In this document: in pieces, positions 35,085 through 43,192 of the stretch
Layout of the letters: every line of letters starts with the position of its first letter
Numbering within the stretch: position 1 is the stretch's first letter
Source: Bacillus methanolicus MGA3
Lineage (GTDB): Bacteria > Bacillota > Bacilli > Bacillales > Cytobacillaceae
Direction of reading: 5' to 3'
DNA length: 64,000 bases
NCBI RefSeq assembly: GCF_000724485.1
Contig: NZ_CP007739.1
Span: forward strand, 3,008,001-3,072,000
The notes under the pieces: generated by a model
Seen by the model: only the letters and a program-made list of their open reading frames with translations
Told to the model about the DNA's origin: nothing
Database searches by the model: none
Made by a program: the position numbers and the translations under genes

Positions 35085-36695
35085 TCAATCGGTTTTGTTT
35101 TGTACTAGCAGATCATATAACTCATTTTTCAAGCGCCTTAAAAAAGGTCTGCTTCGTGCTATGGAAGTCATTTCCGGCGAAAAAATTCCTCTTAGGGCTT
35201 CTTCCCGATCCGGCTGCCCTTCACAGTCCAACTGGCGATGCAGGAATAAGAGACTTCTGCCAGATTCACATGGTTCAGCGACTGCCATGATGACATCATT
35301 TTCATGCGCCCAGATGCGCTGCATCCAAGGTTGATATGTCTCCGTACCACTGGCCGAAACTGCAATGAGATCAGCTCCCTGTTTGGCCAAGATGCGGTAG
35401 GATTCCGGAAATTCCGCATCTCCCCCCGTGAGAAGCCCGATTCTGGCAAACGGCAGTACCAGCGTACAGAAACCCGAATGCCCATATCCTCCTCGTCCGA
35501 AAGAATCCCTATGGACTTGTTGATAGGTTCCTATGCAGCCTTCCGGTCCTAAAAGAAAGGCCGTCGGCACACGATGACCGTCTATTTTTTGCGGAACCGA
35601 AGCAACAAGATACATTCCATATTTGGAAGCGAAGGAATGAAGAGCATTCTGATAGAATTCGAGGCCAGTCTCCGTCCCTTCTGTTTCGGTAAAATCCATC
35701 TCAGGCAATATGATCAACCGATGCTTGACATTTTCTTCGTTCTTACGCGATTCCAATTCCAGCCATTTCGAAACATTGGACAACCACTGCTCCAATGTTC
35801 CGCGAGTCGACAGTTGGGCGACGCAAACCTCAAAAGGTACTTGTGGCAAGGTAGGACGAGTCTCTCCTTCTTTCCAAAGATATGGGTGCAGGAGCAGGTC
35901 TTGATAAGCTGCCGGCTGCCGGAACTCTAGTATTCTCTCTTTTCGGTTGTCATCATCATGTTGATATTCGCCGTAGACAATCCCATCTCCTGACAATTTC
36001 CAATCTTGAACCACACCTTCAGGACCGATGACTGCACTTCCTCCCGTAAACTGAGCCCCGCGTTCCTGTCCCCAACGGTTAGCGGCTACCCAGCAAAGTC
36101 CATTTTCCTTTGCCCGCAAAGCCCATGTTTTGCTCGGAGGATTATTGCTTTGCCCAACCCAATTCGTCGGAAACGCAATAATATCAGCTCCCTTAAGTGC
36201 AGCTATTCTTGCCGGTTCAAAATACATTGCATCCATGCAAATCAACATCGCGATACGTCCAATTTTAGTAGAGAATACAGGGATGCCTTCATTGCCTTCG
36301 CGAGCCCAACGAGGATCGGCAGCGAAAAGATGGGTTTTACGGTAGCGCCCTACCACTCCTTCGGGGCCGATCAATACGGCTGAATTGTAAAAAATATCGG
36401 TAGGTGGATCGACCTCTGGCAGCCCGATGACTACATAGCAGGAATACTTTTCAGCTACGGCTTGAAAAAGTTCTGTTGTAGGGCCGGGGATCGGTTCCAC
36501 ATAGGGAGCGATTTCGTGGCGGTTCTCAAAAATATACCCTGATGTGGCCATTTCAGGAAAAACAATCAATTTCGCTCCGTTTTCCGCCGCTTCTTCAGCC
36601 AGTTCCAGCATACGGCGCCGGTTTCCATCCAAATCGCCTAAGCGTGATTCAAATTGAACGGCCGCCACTTTCACAGATTCTAACCTGTCCATCAT
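35085..36695 (-). CDS. fused double carbon-nitrogen hydrolase (nitrilase superfamily)
   Basis: About 536 residues from one of two adjacent ATGs (36695 or 36692) behind GGAGGTC. There are two nitrilase-fold domains. Domain 1 (about 8-265) has the full E-K-C set: FPEMATSGY, GRYRKTHLF and ICMDAMYFEP. Domain 2 (about 290-500) keeps the glutamate (LPEMDFTE), but the lysine region reads QQVHRDSF and the cysteine position is glycine (LLTGGDAEFPE), so it is probably catalytically dead. The cysteine context is that of amidase/carbamylase-like branches, not the CWEN motif of true nitrilases. It overlaps the AIR-synthase-like gene by 47 bases. Confidence 0.85.
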   Translation of the reverse strand: MMDRLESVKVAAVQFESRLGDLDGNRRRMLELAEEAAENGAKLIVFPEMATSGYIFENRHEIAPYVEPIPGPTTELFQAVAEKYSCYVVIGLPEVDPPTDIFYNSAVLIGPEGVVGRYRKTHLFAADPRWAREGNEGIPVFSTKIGRIAMLICMDAMYFEPARIAALKGADIIAFPTNWVGQSNNPPSKTWALRAKENGLCWVAANRWGQERGAQFTGGSAVIGPEGVVQDWKLSGDGIVYGEYQHDDDNRKERILEFRQPAAYQDLLLHPYLWKEGETRPTLPQVPFEVCVAQLSTRGTLEQWLSNVSKWLELESRKNEENVKHRLIILPEMDFTETEGTETGLEFYQNALHSFASKYGMYLVASVPQKIDGHRVPTAFLLGPEGCIGTYQQVHRDSFGRGGYGHSGFCTLVLPFARIGLLTGGDAEFPESYRILAKQGADLIAVSASGTETYQPWMQRIWAHENDVIMAVAEPCESGRSLLFLHRQLDCEGQPDREEALRGIFSPEMTSIARSRPFLRRLKNELYDLLVQNKTD

Positions 36696-37665
36696 CCTGA
36701 CCTCCATTTTCTCCTACCACGAATGATTCTTTCGACCAATCGAAAAGAACAGCTTCCCCCTCTTCCGAATGAAGGATAATGCGGGGATCCTCTGTTAATT
36801 CACCAATGACTTGTGCTGTAATCTGTTCTTTCTGGAAAAGCGCCTGAACCTTGTCCGCATGCTCAGGATCGACGGCCAAAATGAATCCATATCCAGGGAA
36901 CATTTTTATCCATTTTGAAAAATCCACCTTATATGGTTTAGGTATGCTGTTCAAATCAACTCGCGCACCGCATCCTGAAGTTTCAGCCAACATCGCTAAT
37001 GTCCCTATAAGCCCTGCATTGCTGATATCGCGGGCGGCAGCAGCCAACTGACGTTCAGCAAGCATCGGCAACACAGCCAGCTTGCTTTGAAGATCTTGCG
37101 GCGTACGGAAGCTCGTGCTGTCCCACTGCAGATAATTTTTAAATTGGCGGCCTTCCAGATCGATGGCAGCCATCAACCATTGGCCTGGCCGGCCGTGAAA
37201 ACAACGCAATAAATGGGTGGCTCTTCCAATCATGGCAGTCGCCGCTCCTGCTGTTTCTTCCGGCAAATAGTGCCCTCCAACCATAGGAACCCCATACTTC
37301 CGGCAAGCCTCTGCCATACCCTGAGCAATTGTTTCTGACATTTGATCATCAGGAGCACTCAATAAATTGACCGCGGCAGTCGGCTTTCCGCCCATCGCAT
37401 AGATATCATTTACACTCACCAAGACAGAGCAATATCCTGCCCAGAAAGGTTCGGCGGCTGCCAGCTGCGGATAAATGGCATCACAAGACAGAAGGATGTA
37501 CTCGTTTCCCGTGGCGAGAATCGCCGCATCATCTCCAATCGGATCCAATGTTGAACCGAAATTCCATACATCCTGAAAGGCTTTCAACGGCGATTGAATC
37601 GCCTTTTTTCGATTGACTATGATGGAGCTTTGCAATTCACGAACTAAGGAGTGCAGCGTGACCAC
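36649..37665 (-). CDS. AIR-synthase-related protein, Sll0787/MSMEG_0567-cluster family
   Basis: 338 residues with a GTG start about ten bases after AGGAGG. It is a PurM-like ATP-grasp-independent kinase/synthetase fold: DPIGDDAAIL carries the metal/ATP aspartates, and the glycine-rich ISNAGLIGTLAMLAETSGCGARV follows. Proteins of this type occur in the Nit1 cluster (Synechocystis sll0787). It probably activates or phosphorylates an amide-like small molecule; the substrate is unknown. It overlaps both neighbours, as expected inside an operon. Confidence 0.8.
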   Translation of the reverse strand: MVTLHSLVRELQSSIIVNRKKAIQSPLKAFQDVWNFGSTLDPIGDDAAILATGNEYILLSCDAIYPQLAAAEPFWAGYCSVLVSVNDIYAMGGKPTAAVNLLSAPDDQMSETIAQGMAEACRKYGVPMVGGHYLPEETAGAATAMIGRATHLLRCFHGRPGQWLMAAIDLEGRQFKNYLQWDSTSFRTPQDLQSKLAVLPMLAERQLAAAARDISNAGLIGTLAMLAETSGCGARVDLNSIPKPYKVDFSKWIKMFPGYGFILAVDPEHADKVQALFQKEQITAQVIGELTEDPRIILHSEEGEAVLFDWSKESFVVGENGGQDDGQVRICESGGRSI

Positions 37666-38803
37666 GATTTATCATCCTCCTGTAAAGCTTCATATGTTCA
37701 CTGGCAGCCATTTGCCATGTATATTTACTGGCCGTTGCCTTTCCATTTAAAATGAGTGTGTCGGCAAGGTCTTTTTCTCTAACTGCGCGGATCATCTGCC
37801 GGGCAATCGCCTGATCATCTTCAGGGTTTGCTAATAATGCATTATAAGAATCAACTAAATACTCCTTGAATACCGGAATGTCTGAGGCAATGACCGGAAC
37901 ACCGGCAGCCATCGCTTCAAGAATGGCCAATCCCCATCCTTCCTTGATTGAAGGCTGAACGAAACAATCAGCAACATGGTAAAGATGAAATAATGTTTGA
38001 TTATCAACGGACCCTGTGATTCGCACCCCTTCTTGAACATCAGATGGCAAGCGGCTAAATTCTTCAAAAAAAGACTTCCTATAATACTGGTAATCAAACA
38101 ATGTATCCCCGCCAACAATGAGAAACACACTTTCCGGTACAGCTTCTTTTACCCTTGCATAGGCACGCAAGATGCGTAGAGTATTTTTCCTTGGTTCAAT
38201 CCCGCCGATCGTCAGAAAGACCGTTTTCCCTTCTAACTCATACTTATCACGTACCAGCGACCTGTTTCCCGCTTCTTGAAAAAACCGCTGCTCAACGCCG
38301 TTGTAAATAACCTGTGAAGATCGTTCATATATGGATTCCAATCGGTCTTGCCAATAACGGCTGACCGTGATTAAGGCATCCGGCCCGATAACCGAACGGT
38401 TTTGACACTGAACCAAAGCAGGGGTCGTAAAATCGTCCAAATGATGAACAGTCCGGCAGAAGAAGGGGATCAAACCCTTCTCTCTTAACCGGTACAAACT
38501 ATTTGCGCTGATGCAATCCTGTGCATGGTGGATATCAAACGTATCGAGCGGTTCCTTTTCCAGCGCCTCCACATACGTATCGATATACCGGAGAATGCGG
38601 GACTCAAATTGTTCATCAGAACGGGAAGAAAAAGGGATGAGCTTAACAGCCGTTTTTACGGGACGAAAGAAACTCGAACCATTTTGCGACAAAGAATAAA
38701 TGACCACTTCATTTCCCGCATCCTGCAGCGCCTCAGCCAAAGCCAATGTATGGACAACACCGCCCCTTGGCTTCGTCGAATAAGTATAAAGTGCCACTTT
38801 CAA
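37637..38803 (-). CDS. GT4 glycosyltransferase, MSMEG_0565-like
   Basis: 388 residues with a TTG start behind GGGAGGTGAG. GT-B fold: TYSTKPRGGVVHTLALAEAL at the N-terminus, the LTIGGIEPRKNT sugar-nucleotide region and the family 4 motif KEGWGLAILEAMAAGVPVIA. A glycosyltransferase of this type is a regular member of the actinobacterial Nit1 cluster (MSMEG_0565). Its presence suggests the pathway ends in, or passes through, a glycosylated small molecule. It overlaps the AIR-synthase-like gene by 29 bases. Confidence 0.85.
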   Translation of the reverse strand: MKVALYTYSTKPRGGVVHTLALAEALQDAGNEVVIYSLSQNGSSFFRPVKTAVKLIPFSSRSDEQFESRILRYIDTYVEALEKEPLDTFDIHHAQDCISANSLYRLREKGLIPFFCRTVHHLDDFTTPALVQCQNRSVIGPDALITVSRYWQDRLESIYERSSQVIYNGVEQRFFQEAGNRSLVRDKYELEGKTVFLTIGGIEPRKNTLRILRAYARVKEAVPESVFLIVGGDTLFDYQYYRKSFFEEFSRLPSDVQEGVRITGSVDNQTLFHLYHVADCFVQPSIKEGWGLAILEAMAAGVPVIASDIPVFKEYLVDSYNALLANPEDDQAIARQMIRAVREKDLADTLILNGKATASKYTWQMAASEHMKLYRRMINRGHAALLSS

Positions 38804-38848
38804 TCGATCTCACCTCCCAAACTGCCAAATTGTCAACCTAAATATCTA

Positions 38849-39781
38849 TTAAGACGCGTATTCTGCTATTTTCTCTAGTTTCCGATTCATTAATCCGGCC
38901 TCTTTCACAATGGTGCTTACATAACGATCCATGCCCCCAAGAGGCCGGATATGAATTCCCCTTATTCCATCGATGGTTCGAAGTTTATGAATCAACTCTA
39001 CCACCATCTTCATTCCTTCATCAGGCGAATCTGCCTCTTTGATTCTCTTAATGATTGTTTCCGGAATCGCAATGCCCGGAATTTTTAACACTGCATCTAC
39101 ATGGTCTGCATCCCGTAAGGGCAAGATACTCGCCATAATATATGAACGCTCGTGCAGACCCCGGCGGCGTGCTTCCTCCATCCATTCACCCAACAAATCA
39201 AGGTCAAATACCAACTGTGTACGAACAAAATTAGCTCCGGCATCTATTTTTGCTTCCAGACGGTCGATCAATTCCTTCACTGGTTTGCCGGCGATGTTTT
39301 CAACGACTCCAATCGTCATTTGCGGCGCTTCTTCCATTACGGTATTGTCAAACAGCTTTCCTTCATCTACAAAGCGGCGTACATACCGCACTAGTTCCAT
39401 CGTCTCCAGATCATAAACTTCTTTCGCGTTCGGCTCTGTTCCAATCCTTGCCGGATAGCCTCCCAAAATCGTGATATTTTTGACTCCTAAAGCTGCTAGT
39501 CCCATCAAGTCGCTTTGAATCCCCATCCGGTTGCGGTCCCGCAGATTAACCTGAACAATCGGTTCCATCCCTACCTGGCGGATAAAAAAGGCGCCAACAA
39601 CGGGAGATAGCCGGGCAATGGCCAGCAGGTTATCACTAAGATCAACTGCATCTACATAACCTCTGGCTCTAACGGCTTGCTCAACAAGCGGACTAGGATT
39701 CCAGCTCCGTGGAGGCACCATTTCAGACGTAACAGTAAAATAATCCGGTGAAACCAATCTATTTCCCAAGTAGATAGACAT
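38849..39781 (-). CDS. methylenetetrahydrofolate-reductase-like protein
   Basis: 310 residues, a stand-alone TIM barrel of the MTHFR family (PF02219). SEMVPPR (E20) keeps the conserved glutamate, and VNLRDRNRMGIQSDLMGLAALG is the family's flavin/folate block. The next motif, normally L-x-G-D, reads TILGGYPARIG: the aspartate is replaced by tyrosine (Y109). Bacilli normally carry the fused homocysteine-methyltransferase/MTHFR YitJ, so a free copy here is accessory. It lies 31 bases after the sll0783-like gene. It may handle a one-carbon unit released by the pathway, or do different flavin chemistry. Confidence 0.8.
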   Translation of the reverse strand: MSIYLGNRLVSPDYFTVTSEMVPPRSWNPSPLVEQAVRARGYVDAVDLSDNLLAIARLSPVVGAFFIRQVGMEPIVQVNLRDRNRMGIQSDLMGLAALGVKNITILGGYPARIGTEPNAKEVYDLETMELVRYVRRFVDEGKLFDNTVMEEAPQMTIGVVENIAGKPVKELIDRLEAKIDAGANFVRTQLVFDLDLLGEWMEEARRRGLHERSYIMASILPLRDADHVDAVLKIPGIAIPETIIKRIKEADSPDEGMKMVVELIHKLRTIDGIRGIHIRPLGGMDRYVSTIVKEAGLMNRKLEKIAEYAS

Positions 39782-39812
39782 CTGTATTCAACTCCCTCTT
39801 CTTTTATAGTCA

Positions 39813-40325
39813 TTAGATTTGGAATGTACTTAAAATAAATGCTCCTGCGCGGTGGTACTCAATCAGACAGTCTTGAAGATCCAACGGGTGAACAGGTATC
39901 GTGCCTTCAATCAGGTCCTCTTCTCGAATACCGTGAAGACCTAATCCAAAACGGCAAACATAAACTTTTCCCCCTTCTTTGATAAACGTAGCCAAGCTTT
40001 CATTCATATTTAACATCCCACCGAAAGCCGATTTGCCGACCGTTGGAAAGCCGCGGGTAGCTACAGCGTTTATGGCTCCTGTTCCGTAAAAATAGATGGC
40101 TACTTCAAATCCTTTGCGCTGTGCACGAATGGCTTGCAAGATTGCCACGTAAGATAAAGAAGATTCATGGGCAATACCGTGCACTAAAACTAAAAATTTC
40201 TCTCCTGGATTTGCTTTGTAGTCAGGGAAGACTTTGGTATCTCCATACAATTTTGTTCCTTCCGGTAAACTTGGATGCGGGATTTCATTCATGGATTTCA
40301 ATTCGTTTTCATTTAAATTTGCCAT
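39813..40325 (-). CDS. Sll0783/MSMEG_0572 family nitrogen-starvation response protein
   Basis: 170 residues from the second ATG (40325), eight bases after AGGAGG. FLVLVHGIAHESSLSYVAIL, FYGTGAINAVATRGFPTVG and KVYVCRFGLGLHG are the recognisable blocks of the Sll0783-type family, with a DsrE-like alpha/beta fold. In Synechocystis sll0783 is strongly induced under nitrogen starvation. It is the marker gene of the Nit1 cluster; the biochemical role is unknown. It sits between the amidohydrolase and MTHFR-like genes. Confidence 0.8.
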   Translation of the reverse strand: MANLNENELKSMNEIPHPSLPEGTKLYGDTKVFPDYKANPGEKFLVLVHGIAHESSLSYVAILQAIRAQRKGFEVAIYFYGTGAINAVATRGFPTVGKSAFGGMLNMNESLATFIKEGGKVYVCRFGLGLHGIREEDLIEGTIPVHPLDLQDCLIEYHRAGAFILSTFQI

Positions 40326-40381
40326 TTTCATAACCTCCTATTTCATTTAAAAAATCATTTATGGTGAAAGAGCATTTGCTC

Positions 40382-41353
40382 TTAGGCCAACTTGCTAAAA
40401 TACTGTTCTTCTGCGTTCCCCCAAAAAACACGTTCTTTAATTTCATCGGAGATTGGGGCGCCTTGAATTTTCCAAAACTCACCTTCATAATCGCTCCATG
40501 GCTCATCACAACCGAATAAAAAGCGGTCAACACCGATTCCTGTTTGATCCAATTCCTTCAATAGCTTACGTACGGCAAAGCCGATCGCCCAGCTTGAATC
40601 AATATAGACTTGGTACCCGCCTTCAATGAGATCTCTCCATTGGGATATAAGCCGGATGTGGCCGCTCACACCGCCTCCCATATGAACCAAATGGATTTTA
40701 AGATCTTTGCCGTAACGTTTGATCAACTCAAAATAATTGGTGATATCTGAATTGCCTCCCGGGCTTGTATGAAAATGAATTGGAATATTTCTTTCTCTTG
40801 CCTCGCTGAAAATCTTTTCATGGAGCTTCAAGGTTGCTTCATCCCATTTTCTTGGATCAGGGGTGCCTCCCAGCAAATAGCTCATCTTTAGACCGCGAAT
40901 GCCCGGTTCATCCAGCATTGTTAAGGCTTTTTCCGTTAATTCACGGTTCTGCGGCAATCCGGATACCCATAATGCACCGGCAACCCTGCCATTGCCTTCC
41001 CGGCACAGCTGAACGACCAATTCATTAAGTTTAAAAGGCTGTTCTTGAACAGGAATCCCGTAATTAGGAATGATGAGACATTTCTCCATCCCCCTGGATT
41101 CCATAAATCGAGTCAATTCTTCTGAAGTTGCCGGACCGGGATCCGCAGGAGAAATCGGTTCTTCCGATTCATAGAATGGCCACGGATCTAAAACACCGAC
41201 ATGATTGTGGACACTATAAACTTTTCGGCCAAACCCCATGGTCAGAGGCTTTTCTTCCTGGAAGTTATATTTGTTTTCCTCAGCAGATGATTCACAATGC
41301 TTCAACTGCTTGCTGCTTCCGTCTTGCGGATTGTGGCGATACATGAAACACAT
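40382..41353 (-). CDS. metal-dependent amidohydrolase (TIM barrel)
   Basis: 323 residues. The ATG at 41353 has GGAGGT eight bases upstream, although this makes it overlap the GNAT gene by 62 bases. An Amidohydro_2-type barrel is indicated by YSVHNHVGVLD (HxH metal pair), IHFHTSPGG, HLVHMGGG and FGCDEPWS (final aspartate). The enzyme should hydrolyse or decarboxylate a small cyclic or amide substrate. Such a gene is not among the usual Nit1 members as I know them, so it is a candidate pathway-specific step. Confidence 0.8.
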   Translation of the reverse strand: MCFMYRHNPQDGSSKQLKHCESSAEENKYNFQEEKPLTMGFGRKVYSVHNHVGVLDPWPFYESEEPISPADPGPATSEELTRFMESRGMEKCLIIPNYGIPVQEQPFKLNELVVQLCREGNGRVAGALWVSGLPQNRELTEKALTMLDEPGIRGLKMSYLLGGTPDPRKWDEATLKLHEKIFSEARERNIPIHFHTSPGGNSDITNYFELIKRYGKDLKIHLVHMGGGVSGHIRLISQWRDLIEGGYQVYIDSSWAIGFAVRKLLKELDQTGIGVDRFLFGCDEPWSDYEGEFWKIQGAPISDEIKERVFWGNAEEQYFSKLA

Positions 41354-41798
41354 TAAGATCTACCTCCATGATTTGATGCGGGTGCCCATGGAAGAAAAAT
41401 ATATCTCCTATTGGCTCCCATCCTAATTTTTTGAACAATTCAATATTTTGAAGTTGAACGGATGCTAAAAAGCGGCTTGCCTGTTGATTCTTGACTGTTT
41501 CAATAGCAGCCCGAATCAAGTAGACCCCAATCCCTCTGGTCCGGTAATCCGGATGCACAGCAAGCCTTCCACCCCACCAAACATTTGGCTTCTCTTTATC
41601 GCGATAACAGCGGACCGTTCCTATGAGAAGGTCTTTCCTTCGTGACCAGGCATTTAAATAAATAGCCCCGTCATCATACTCATCCAAGTCATTTTCCTCA
41701 AACATGTGCTGTTCGTGCACAAATACCATTCGTCTTAACTCTAAGGCTTTCTGAATTTCTTCTTCGCTTTCAGCTGCGCGAATCTCGCAGAATTTCAT
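41292..41798 (-). CDS. GNAT acetyltransferase, Sll0786/MSMEG_0567 family
   Basis: 168 residues. The acetyl-CoA loop is in VHPDYRTRGIGVYLIRAA, preceded by ALELRRMVFVHEQHMF. This matches the small GNAT protein of the Nit1 cluster (sll0786). It starts 18 bases after the radical SAM gene with AGGAGGG upstream. It probably acylates an amine intermediate of the pathway. Confidence 0.85.
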   Translation of the reverse strand: MKFCEIRAAESEEEIQKALELRRMVFVHEQHMFEENDLDEYDDGAIYLNAWSRRKDLLIGTVRCYRDKEKPNVWWGGRLAVHPDYRTRGIGVYLIRAAIETVKNQQASRFLASVQLQNIELFKKLGWEPIGDIFFFHGHPHQIMEVDLNVFHVSPQSARRKQQAVEAL

Positions 41799-41816
41799 GA
41801 TTTCCCTCCTTTTCCC

Positions 41817-42944
41817 TTATCCTGATTTTTCGAATAATGGAAGAGCGGAACAAGCACCGCATTTAGCGCATCCGGCCATGCTGTTTGCAGAGGATAAATT
41901 CTCTTCCTGAAGTACAGCGGCCACGCGGCGGTAAACTTCAAGCATCAAATCACTCGATGGAGGGGCCGCGTTTTCCAGCTCCGTTCCACGAAGTGGACGA
42001 AGCGGAACAACGAATGGATAGACACCTAACCTGGCTGCCCTTCGGCAACCTTCCACCGTTTTTTCCAAGTCCTCTCCAAGTCCGATAATGACATATGTGC
42101 TTACCTGATTTCTGCCGAAGACAGACACCGCTTTTTCAAATGCTCGGAAATACACTTCAAGCGAAATCTGGGACTTGGACGGCATCACCTTTTTTCGGAC
42201 TTCTTCATCAAATGACTCTACATGGAGGCCAATTGAATTGGCGCCGGCATCTTTTAATACTTGATACAATGAATCGTCATTCGGAGGCTCGCACTGAACT
42301 TGAATAGGGAGCTGGCTGACTTTGCGGATGCTTCTTACGCATTCAGCCAAATACAGAGCCCCACGGTCTGTTTCGTTCGGTGTGCCTGTCGTTAACGTAA
42401 TGTGCTTAATTCCATCAAGCTCTTCCGCTGCTTTCACCACTTCGGCAAGCTGCTCCGGTTTTTTCTGGGCAATGGTGCTTCCTTGCTCCAAAGAATGGCC
42501 AATGGCGCAAAATTTGCATCGTTTACCCGGCGCCCAGCGGATACAGCTTTGAATGACGGTGCTTGCCAGGACATCTGCTCCGTGAAGGACGGCAATTTTG
42601 TTATAGGGAATTCCATCCTTTGTACTTAATTCATAAAATTTAGGCCGCCGAACAGCTTCCAGAAAAGTGAACGGCAATGACTTCCCTTCATATTGAAGCA
42701 TCAGACCGGAGGATCCTTGAGCTAACGAATAAGGAGAATGTTCTGCCGGACCATTCAGCGTAGGGATCATAACAGCCTGTCCCTGGACCAGAAAAGCTTG
42801 ATCATCTGTTGGTCCGGCTCCCCCTCTTCTGCCTCCTTTTGTAAGTCCCTCAGTGCGCAAACCCTTATTCTGAAGGTCCACCAGCAAGGATTCCAAGCGA
42901 TCAACATTCACGGCTTCTTGTTTCACTTTTTCAATTGAGCTCAT
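41817..42944 (-). CDS. radical SAM protein, MSMEG_0568/Sll0785 family
   Basis: 375 residues. The cluster-binding cysteines read CIRWAPGKRCKFC, a CX8CX2C spacing instead of the usual CX3CX2C, followed by TLTTGTPNE and IQVQCEPPNDD typical of radical SAM barrels (about residues 125-345). A C-terminal CAKCGAC may hold an auxiliary cluster. Members of this family are found only in the Nit1-type neighbourhood as far as I know, and their reaction is not established. It is the first gene of the nine-gene minus-strand operon, starting behind a GGGGGG-rich site. Confidence 0.87.
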   Translation of the reverse strand: MSSIEKVKQEAVNVDRLESLLVDLQNKGLRTEGLTKGGRRGGAGPTDDQAFLVQGQAVMIPTLNGPAEHSPYSLAQGSSGLMLQYEGKSLPFTFLEAVRRPKFYELSTKDGIPYNKIAVLHGADVLASTVIQSCIRWAPGKRCKFCAIGHSLEQGSTIAQKKPEQLAEVVKAAEELDGIKHITLTTGTPNETDRGALYLAECVRSIRKVSQLPIQVQCEPPNDDSLYQVLKDAGANSIGLHVESFDEEVRKKVMPSKSQISLEVYFRAFEKAVSVFGRNQVSTYVIIGLGEDLEKTVEGCRRAARLGVYPFVVPLRPLRGTELENAAPPSSDLMLEVYRRVAAVLQEENLSSANSMAGCAKCGACSALPLFEKSG

Positions 42945-42971
42945 ACAATCCCCCCATTAAGTAAAATTTCC

Positions 42972-43117
42972 TTACATTTTCCTAGATTCATATAATGTAA
43001 TTTTTTATTACCTTATATGTTATTTCTTTTTACATTAACAATCATAATATGTAATAATGAATATGTAACGAGCCAATTCTTCTGTTTTTTCACCAACCAA
43101 TGTAAGATCTTCTTACA
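42972..43117. promoter_or_regulatory. ATGTAA/TTACAT site array between operon and MocR gene
   Basis: In the 248-base divergent region: TTACAT at 42972 and 43030, ATGTAA at 42995, 43049, 43063 and 43100, and TTACA at 43113. Direct and inverted half-sites like this are typical of MocR operators. It also holds both promoters (for example TATAAG-like boxes on the minus strand). Confidence 0.55.
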
Positions 43118-43192
43118 ATCAGATTGAGGGGTTTTTCATTTTTACTTTAAAATTTATAAAAAGGAGTCTTTCACATACTAAGGAGGCAAAAA

